DNA of 64,000 nt. Source: Leptidea sinapis (taxonomy: Eukaryota; Arthropoda; Insecta; Lepidoptera; Pieridae). Below the pieces are notes generated by a model. The model did not search any database. It was not told where the DNA came from and was given only the letters and a program-made list of their open reading frames with translations. Positions 56,401 through 64,000 of this stretch are shown here, piece by piece. The stretch lies in NCBI RefSeq assembly GCF_905404315.1, contig NC_066265.1:11827501-11891500 (forward strand), given 5' to 3'. The position numbers and the translations under genes are program-made. Position 1 is the stretch's first letter. The number at the start of each line of letters is the position of its first letter.

Positions 56401-57930
56401 TTATGATTGCATGCACTGTGGAGGTTGCGGAAAGGATTTAGGAGCATATCTGAAAAAAAGTGTAATATTTTAACAAGTTATGTATGAAAAGCACTTTTTA
56501 GCGTCATGTAAACGTCTCCTTTTTTCATTCATTTGGTGTATTATAGTTTTACTAAATAAATTAGGAGGCATTTTATTTATTAAGGTTCTATGATAGTACC
56601 GAAGTGAAGTGAAAGTAAATAAGAGTATTTAAAATGTATCATGTCTTCAACAGATCGTCCAAATTAACTAATTTCATGAAATTAATTTTAATGTGATCGA
56701 CTCTTGGAAAAGAAGTACTCTTACCGGTACTAATTTTTACTCAAAACTGTAGAAGTATAGCAATCTCAATGAAATTTTAACTAATTTATTAATGAAATCC
56801 ATAGAGTTCAAGAAAATGTAACCATATAGGCATATTTTTTAATTTTCTGGTAATAATGTAGCTGGCGGGTTTTGATACTAGACGACACATTTTTTATTCC
56901 AATAGATACTGCAATTTTCTGAAATCTGTTAAGTGTTCAATTTCTTTATAAAATTATGCGTTCCATCATTGCTGCTGCCATTAACGGTCTTGATGGAAGC
57001 TGATTTATCTTGTTCCCTGTTTTCAGAACCTTTGCACCCATGATAAGATAATTTCTGTACCGTAGCATGACAACAAAAATAACGCAACGAAACAGAGATT
57101 CATCGCACTTGTTTTGATACACGTATCTGTTCTGCAACTCCTGCATTGAGCTAAAAGGTGACACTGATTTTAATGAAGCAATTTCTAAACTCATTATTTA
57201 GGGATTATTCCACATTTTCCTGAAGCTGCGGAATTCAACGATATTTCATTTTGGGGAAAAAAATCAAGGACTAGTTAAGATGAATTATTTATTCACAGCC
57301 TTATAGCAATGAAGTAAGATTTTGCTTCTAGGGCATTGCTGTCTTATTTTTCAAGACTTTTTGTAAACTAGCCCTTTCATCCTCTAACTACAACTAAGCT
57401 TTCCATAGTTCTACAAATATGAATTTGTCCTCGGTAAATTTAATTCATGTACAATTATAAAAACTTATGTGACCCTTGTACGACATAATGTATTGCGTAA
57501 GTTTTGTATTTAATATAATTTAATTATAACTCTAAAAATAAACATTTTTTATTTTAAATAGTTTTATTATTCATCCATGACAGTTCAATAAGTATACCTA
57601 CATATTTAGTTTAGTCCAATTTTGCAGTTTTTGATAAAAATGTAATAAAAGATTATTACTTCATGCGATAAAAAGAAATTTAGTACGTAGAAGACCTCAA
57701 TTTGTTTTGTTCTACGTTTAACCTATTTTATGGTTTCTAGAAATTCATAATAAAGGTTTTGTTGTATAAACCGGTTAAGAAAGTGTTTTCCCACCTATCT
57801 TCGTCGCCGAGTCATTTGACAGATTTTCTGATATTTACTCACCACGCCCCTAAGGTCTGTCTGGAATTAACCGATTAATAAAACACTGCAAAGGAAATAA
57901 TCGATGCCGGTTGATGCGAAGCCTTGTTTG
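56401..57930. other. Gene-free stretch, nothing recognised
   Basis: AT-rich; an 82-codon minus frame (56946-57194, MSLEIASLKSVSPFSSMQEL...) has a protein-like look but no recognised family. It might be an upstream part of the DUF7869-like relic's element. Confidence 0.35.
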
Positions 57931-57934
57931 CAGG

Positions 57935-58215
57935 TTCTTTTTTGTGGAAGAGGAGTACAAACGAACGTACTTATCACCTGACGTTAAGTGATCACCTTTT
58001 TTATGATAGTGCCCATGACGTATCGTTCTGGAAACAACGATCAAGGAAGTCATACTATATTTTTGTTGAGCTAGAGGAACGCGTGTCGTACGAAGATGGA
58101 ATTCGACAGCAAAAATCAGGTCAAACAGACGATGCACAAAGCGCTGACTCCATGCAACGCCAAGTGATCTAGCCATTTACAGAGCACTTGATTTGGGTAT
58201 CCCGGCAATTGCGAG
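57935..58215 (-). mobile_element. LINE-A 3' fragment, antisense, old
   Basis: Complement of the LINE-A end: AGAGGAGTACAAACGAACGTA, TTAAGTGATCACC, TGACGTATCGTTCTGGAAACA, then CAACGCCAAGTGATCTAGCC (complement of GG.TGGATCACTTGGCGTTG). Many changes and a central deletion. Confidence 0.65.
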
Positions 58216-58274
58216 CAGATTTGCCCTGTGCTTCCCCGGGGCGTAAAAAGAATGGGAGTCCCAGGCCCAAGGGT

Positions 58275-60611
58275 GTTGTAAGACGCAATTGATTAGTAAA
58301 GGTCTTAAGCAAAGCTGTAAAACAAAAAGAAGACTGCGTTATATTTACTACAAACTGAAAACCAAGAGAGCCAAAAATAAATACCTAACATATTCAAAAA
58401 TCTTAAAAAACTGTATTTATAATTCAAAAAGAAATGTCAACATTAAATATAGTATAATGAATAGTAAAAATAAGTGTAAAGCTTCATGGGCTGTTATTGA
58501 CAATGAAATAAGCACTGCAAACAAATATAAGATTATAGAGAACATTAATATTAAAAATAATTCTGTATCTTACCCCTACAGAATAGCAAATGAATTTAAT
58601 GATTACTTTATCGAATTGACTGACGACGTTTTGACTACAAATGGACATCCTCAAGCACCTACCAATCAAAGCTTTTTGCGAACTATTTTCTTGAGACCTA
58701 TGTTAGAAGTTGAGGTTTTAAACGAGATTGTCATTAAAAAATACTAACTCGGAAGGGTACGACGAGGTGTGTACAAAGGTTTTGAAGGCAAGTTGTGGTG
58801 GTCTATTAACTGTTCTGACATTTTTGGTAAAATTATCTTTCGCCAGTGGTACATTCCCAGATTTACTCAAACTATCAGTGATAAAGCCTATATTTAAGAA
58901 ATGTAATAAGTCTGATATTAGCAACTATCGTCCAATAACATTAATCTCAAACTTCTCAAAGGTTTTTGAAAAATGCATTCACAAAAGATTGATGGAATTT
59001 TGTCTAAAATTTAATATAATTAATACTGATCAGTATGGATTCCAGAAAGAGAAGTCTACGACTCAAGCAATGTTTTCACTACTACAGAATATCTTATCTA
59101 ATCTCAACAATAAAAACTGGACTACTGGGCTATTTGTTGATCTTTCGAAGGCTTTCGACAGAGTATCTCATCCTATATTAATTAAAAACTTGAAGATCAT
59201 GGTATAAGAGGAACCACCCTTGAATGGTTAACTTCATACCTTTCAAACAGACCTCAATACGTTAGCATCACGAAACCTGATGAAAAATAACGAGATGAAG
59301 TCATACGCATCTGACCATAAATTAACTAAATACGGGGTTCCTCAGGGAAGTGTTCTTGGCCCGTTTCTTTTTCTAATTTATATTAATGACATTATAAACA
59401 TAACAAGATACAAATGTGTCCTCTTTGCAGACGATATTTCCATAGTTGTGGCTTCTGACAAAAATGCCTCCGTAAGTGATCATGAAGCTGACAAACATGA
59501 CAATGAATTCAACCTCAAGATAAATCTGGCAAAGACAAATTATGTTCAATTTAACGCAACTAAACGCGAAACCCCAATTCTAAAAGTTAATTATAATACC
59601 ACCACAGTTAACACAGCAAATCAAACAAAGTTTTTGGGATTGCTCCTGGATGACACCATTAGATGGGAATCACATATTTCTAACGTTTGTAGCAAGATCA
59701 ACAAATTTGTTTATGCTCTACGGCAAATAAAAAAAGTCACTTGTTTACATACAACATTTTTAGCTTATCACGCTTACATTGAGTCTGTTTTACGTTACGG
59801 ACTGTTTTTGTGGGGTAATTGTACAAATATTTCTAGGGTTTTTATATAGCAAAAAAAATGTGTGAGAGCAATTTGCAACGTGCCACCTGATAAGTCTTGC
59901 AGACCTTTGTTTGGAAAACTTGAACTATTACCACTTGCTTGTCTTTATATCTATGAAGTGTGTCTTGCAGACCTTTGTTTGGAAAACTTGAACTATTACC
60001 ACTTGCTTGTCTTTATATCTATGAAGTGTGTGTATTTGTGAAATTCAATAGTGATTTATTCAAGAATGTGTGTGACACTAACCCTCAAAGAAACCGCCGG
60101 GATCCAAATCGACTAATTTTCGACGAAATCCCACTGACCTTGCAGTATGACAAGAGTTGTCTTGCTATGAGTGTCAGAATATACAATAAACTGCCCATTA
60201 ATTTAAAATTATTACATAAAAGACTTTTTAAGAAAAAACTTAAACACTGGTTAAGTGAGCGACTATTTTATACGATAAATGAATTTCTGAACGCGAGTAA
60301 TTTCATAACATAAAATGTGAAACTTTTTGTTAATTATTAATTAGACAATATTTATTATTATTATGTTAGTCTGTTATAATTTTATTATTATGTGAGTCTG
60401 TAATTCTGTATTATTTTTTAGTATTATGATAATTTATATTTATTGTTTCTGACATGTAGACATATATCATCTAATCTTGTTATGTGTTATTTACCATAAA
60501 CTATTTACTGTATTAAATTAATTTGCATGCCTAGTTAAGCCTGGCGGTTGCTGCATGTTGATGTGAAACTGTAAGATTATACCATCGTAACAAACCATGT
60601 TTATACGCAAA
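58275..60611 (+). pseudogene. LINE-H: long but broken non-LTR reverse transcriptase copy
   Basis: Covers linker, full RT and C-terminus in at least four frames: KCKASWAVIDNE (58470 region), GYDEVCTKVLKASCGG, VIKPIFKKCNKSDISNYRPI, EKCIHKRLMEF, QYGFQKEKSTTQAMFSLLQN, LFVDLSKAFDRVSHPILIKN (first catalytic Asp), YGVPQGSVLGPFLFLIYIND, VLFADDISIV (FADD), TKFLGLLLDDTIRWESHI, YGLFLWGNC and the end FYTINEFLNA. Related to LINE-C. Frameshifts near 58740, 59200 and a 68-bp tandem duplication at 59894-60029. 3' UTR to about 60611 ends ...CGCAAATAAAG, directly abutting LINE-A. 5' half with endonuclease missing. Confidence 0.85.
59894..60029 (+). repeat. 68-bp exact tandem duplication in LINE-H
   Basis: Unit 59894-59961 (GTCTTGCAGACCTTTGTTTG...) is repeated at 59962-60029 without change. 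As 68 is not a multiple of three it breaks the reading frame. Its perfect identity shows it is recent compared with the other frameshifts. Confidence 0.9.
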
Positions 60612-61945
60612 TAAAGAAGTACGGCTTTCGCCATGGTCGATCGGCATGTGATCTTCTGGTATACCTAACACATAGATGGGCGGCGGCTATCGAAAGCAAG
60701 GGGGAAGGCCTGGCAGTTAACCTGGATAAAGCGAAGGCCTTTGATCGTGTATAGCACAATATATAAATATACTGTTGTCTTGCAATCCATAACACAGGCT
60801 ATATATGTCTAATTTGGGGCAAGACAATTTGTGTAAAATGTGTGTCAATATTATTATTATTATTACAAGGCGCTTCTCGCTAAACTTCCATCATTTGGGC
60901 TTTCCGAGAGCTTATGCAACTGGACCTCCAGCTTCCTCACTGGGGGCAGCATACAAGTCATTATCGATGGTTATTGCTCGAATCCCAAGCCCGTGAACGC
61001 TGGAGTTTCCCAAGGTTGTGTGCTATCTCCCACACTGTTTCTTCTGCATATCAACGATATGTTGGGCACCAACATACATTGCTATGCAGACGACAGCACA
61101 GGCGATGCCGTATACAAGGGCCATCCAGTGCCGGGAGAAACTTCTGTCTTCTATCGAGTCCTCTCTTGAGAAGGTATTGCGGAATGGGGTAAATTGAACA
61201 TTGTCCAATTTAAACCCCCGAAGTCTCAAGTTTGCGCGTTTATCACTAAAAAAACCCTATTTGTCGTATCACCGCTCTTCGACAACACTTCTCTTACAGC
61301 CTCGCCTTGTATTGGAATTCTGGGTCTTGAAATCTCGAGCGATTGCCAATTCCGTGGCCATCTAGAGGGCAAAGCCAAATTGGCTTCGAAGAAGCTGGGC
61401 GTCATTAATAGAGCACGGCAATACTTCAAGCCGGCCCACATTCTAGCACTCTACAAAGCGCAGGTCCGGCCACACATGGAGTTTTGCTGTCATCTCTGGT
61501 CTGGCGCACCCCAGTATCAGCTCGACCCATTTGACCGCGTGTAACGTAGAGCAGCCCGAATTGTCGGGGACCCAGTGCTGTGTGAACGGCTGGATGTGTC
61601 CTCTACCGTTTTTATCACGGGGAGTGTTCCGAAGAGCTGTTTCACCTGTGTCCTGCCGCCGAATTCCACCTTCGCACGAAACGCCACTAGTTAAGATATC
61701 ATCCCCACTATCTGGATGTGTGGCGGTCCTCCACAGTGGGGTTTTCAAGGAACTTTATTCCGCGTACTACAAATCTGTGGAATGAACTTCCTTGTGCGGT
61801 GTTTCCTGGACGATACGACATGGGTACCTTCAAAAAAAGCGCGTACACCTTCCTTAAAGGGCGGGCAACGCTCCTGTGATTCCTTTAGTGTTGCAAGAGA
61901 AATTCATTAAACACCAGGCGACCCGTACGCTCGTTTGTCCACTTT
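60612..61945 (+). pseudogene. LINE-A copy split by a SINE
   Basis: Starts YGFRHGRSACDLLVYLTHRW at about 60617, reaches NLDKAKAFDRV (60720-60750, first catalytic Asp; Trp of WH is a TAG), is interrupted by SINE-S at 60760-60864 and resumes KALLAKLPSFGLSESLC. Then GVSQGCVLSPTLFLLHIND, CYADDSTGDAV, a frameshift near 61140, KAKLASKKLGVINRARQYF and the usual 3' end with A-rich tail near 61945. It extends further 5' than any other copy here. Confidence 0.85.
60760..60864 (+). mobile_element. SINE-S tail inserted in LINE-A
   Basis: 5'-truncated SINE (AAATATACTGTTGTCTTGCA ... CTAATTTGGGGCAAGACAAT ... TGTGTCAATATTATTATTATT). ACAA flanks it on both sides (60756-60759 and 60865-60868), a short target duplication, and removal of the insert plus one ACAA restores the LINE frame ...FDRV*HKALLAKL. 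Confidence 0.85.
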
Positions 61946-62139
61946 TTCCATTAAAAAAAAAGATGTACGCGATCCAATGGCTGTATCAGTTATATTTTTA
62001 TGGTATACCGTCCTGGAAACAACAAGGAAGCTCCTTCCATATGCATAGTTTTGTACGTGGAAGTCAGTAACACGACTAATGGTTTTTTTTCGTGGATAAT
62101 TTCAGTCTAAGTAATAAATCTTCTGAGGTTAAATTAAAC

Positions 62140-62380
62140 AAGGTGCATTTTGATCCAACCATTCGCGAACTCGAGAGAGGACTCTATAGAAGACACAAGT
62201 TTGTTCCTGCACTGTTAGAGGAATCCCGAGACCTGGTTGGCCCGTGGATAATATAGATAACGCACGAAGCGGTAGCATCAGATAGACATTACATCAAAAA
62301 GAATTCTAAATTTTGAGAAAATAAATCACCAAATAACACCGCGATAGGAAGCTCATTCCACAGCTTTGTCTGCAATTAAA
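62140..62380 (-). mobile_element. Small antisense LINE-A fragments
   Basis: CTCGAGAGAGGACTCTATAG, AAGACACAAGTTTGTTCCTG (62168-62206) is the complement of 38330-38270; GAAGCTCATTCCACAGCTTTG (62349-62369) is the complement of the block near 38960. They are separate pieces of one or two old copies. Confidence 0.6.
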
Positions 62381-62389
62381 GAAGAGATA

Positions 62390-62905
62390 TAGACAATACC
62401 TCCCAGGTAGTAAAAAAAATTTAATAATAATGTCCAACATGACAGCCAAGAGAAATTGCAATATTTTTAAGTCAAAACTTCTGACTTCTAATGTCATCTT
62501 CATGACAGCCTCTTTCGACGTATATATGGGCGCAAATCGCCACCTACCGTCAATTGTTTGCAACTATTGATATTTATGTTTTAGTTCATTGTTAAAATGA
62601 ATATATTATTGATATAATATCTGAAATATATATAATAAGATTTAAATACAAATAGCTATATGTAAACATAAAACTGTTATTTATTAAGGTCTAACTAATT
62701 TAATAGACACTGTTTTGACTGTTTGAATTGTTTGAAGATGTTTCATGTTTTATTTATTGTTAAAATACTTAATTGAATGTGAAAATATTCAAATTAATTT
62801 GTATTAGAATTAATATCGTTATTCTGTATCAAACTTTATTATTTTATGCATTAAGTCTTTCTTAATTGTATTTCGAAACTTGCTTGCAGCGCCATCTTCT
62901 TACTT
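62390..62905. other. Gene-free stretch, nothing recognised
   Basis: AT-rich sequence; a minus-strand 85-codon frame at 62306-62563 is partly LINE-A debris. Confidence 0.4.
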
Positions 62906-62910
62906 CGTAA

Positions 62911-63240
62911 TGTTTGTTCAAATTAAATGAACAAACTATTATATAAATTATTTGAAGTTATATAAATTCACTAATACATTTATTGAGCTGTATTTAGGAA
63001 TTATTTTACAATACCTAATTGTATTTGTGTTTTAAAAGAAGTTGTATCTACTCTTTTTCATCTATTGTACGGAAGCTATAAAAGCGGTGGTTTTATGTAA
63101 ATACGGTTCATATCTATACTAGCAGTTGTGCTTCAATAAACTGAGAAATTATTAGTGTTGTATTTCTTCATGGTGGACCCTGGTCAAGGAAACCCTGGCG
63201 TAACGCCGACATATACCTACTAGGGCGAATCAACATGACA
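62911..63240 (+). mobile_element. LTR-like segment
   Basis: TATAAAAG at 63077-63084, AATAAA at 63135-63140 and an end ...CAACATGACA (63240) followed by CC-TGGCCCAAATGTCG, which resembles a primer-binding site beginning TGG. This is the order of an LTR (promoter, R with poly(A) signal, U5, CA end, PBS). The 5' boundary at a TGTTTG (62911) is a guess, no retroviral-type gene follows within reach, and a single-copy promoter is the alternative. Confidence 0.35.
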
Positions 63241-63259
63241 CCTGGCCCAAATGTCGTTT

Positions 63260-64000
63260 GTGCAACGTAGTGTACAAAAAAGTTTTTATTTCCATTTTAC
63301 TTAATAGTATATTATTTATTAAATTTGTTACGCATGTATTTTGTTAAATTACATAGATGTATCTGTTTTAGTTAGTAATTTGTAGTTGACTTTCAATTTA
63401 TGGAAATTAAACAAAAATAAATAGTTATTAGTATTTTTTGTATTAGATTTATTTATTTACTTAGTTAATTATATTTAGTTAAAAAGTAACATCTTTTTTA
63501 CCATCATACTGAATCGTAATTTCATGGATTTCTACTATTCCAGATATTATATCGCTATCATTAACATCTATTAAAATATCTTTGTATATCGATAAAAAAC
63601 GTCCAAACTTAAAAATGACAAATAAAAATTAAAAAAGTACAATCATGTCCCTAATTATTTTAAAAGTATTTCATTAAAACAAAAACTTATCAAATATCTT
63701 ATAACATATAACAGCAAGGGAATAACTCGAATATTTTAGAGCGCAAAGACACGTGCAACGTATCTGCTATGCTATCGCTTAGTGTGTACAAGTTATAACA
63801 GTTAATCACGGACTAGTAAAAAAATAAGGACTCCGTGTCACCTTACATAACAGTGTAGCACCAAAAGAAGCTGATTAACGTGTAAATACATAGCTCCACG
63901 CACACACTTACACTACTACAGGCCGATAGGCGGTCATTATGAGAATTGTCATCGTCTGTGACAGATCAGTTTGCGTCTCAATAAAATATTTTAAAAATGC
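63260..64000. other. Gene-free stretch to the window end
   Basis: AT-rich; no gene, repeat or structure that I can support. Confidence 0.45.

Noticed and set aside
1..64000. CRISPR array, operons or bacterial genes
   Set aside because: The window is eukaryotic; tandem repeats at 3936 and 43570 have no unique spacers and are transposon or satellite in nature.

Overview
This is eukaryotic, AT-rich nuclear DNA with spliced genes, large introns and dense interspersed repeats. The protein match (a CNGL-type cyclic nucleotide-gated channel), AATAAA signals, GT..AG introns and the repeat families point to an insect, most likely a butterfly or moth; the species cannot be told from the sequence. Names such as 'LINE-A' or 'repeat B' are local labels for families that recur in this window.

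Layout. 1-17,190: no host gene that I can assemble; mostly transposon debris (PIF/Harbinger-like MITE, head-to-tail Helitron-like array, RTE reverse transcriptase, DD37D maT-type mariner, LINE-A pieces, a long foldback element, a retrocopy with a 33-bp target duplication). 17,191-39,705 (+): 18 exons of a CNG channel gene, entered at the end of the pore/S6 segment and followed through C-linker, cyclic-nucleotide-binding domain and a very long C-terminal tail to the stop codon; the exon set keeps one open frame of 1,480 codons plus stop. Its introns carry LINE, SINE, MITE and Helitron insertions. 39,706-48,560: intergenic; two hAT-like elements with 8-bp duplications, a 36-bp perfect palindrome, a 100-bp tandem repeat, a reverse transcriptase/endonuclease relic and an RTE endonuclease relic. 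48,563-54,910: a head-to-head pair, the first exon of an unidentified minus-strand gene and a two-exon leucine-rich-repeat gene (481 aa) on the plus strand, sharing about 300 bp of upstream sequence. 54,911-64,000: a domesticated-looking or dead DUF7869-like transposon ORF, a near-complete but broken LINE, a LINE-A copy split by a SINE, and an LTR-like segment.

The two host genes show no sign of working together. The main lesson of the window is transposon biology: nested insertions, paralogous empty sites, target duplications and tandem rolling-circle-type units are all readable directly. I found nothing that I could defend as a wholly new system; the best leads are the exact-junction Helitron-like tandem array, a foldback element enclosing a hammerhead-like core, a possible signal-peptide exon with its own promoter inside the channel gene, and a LINE whose end lies 15 nt from a splice acceptor.
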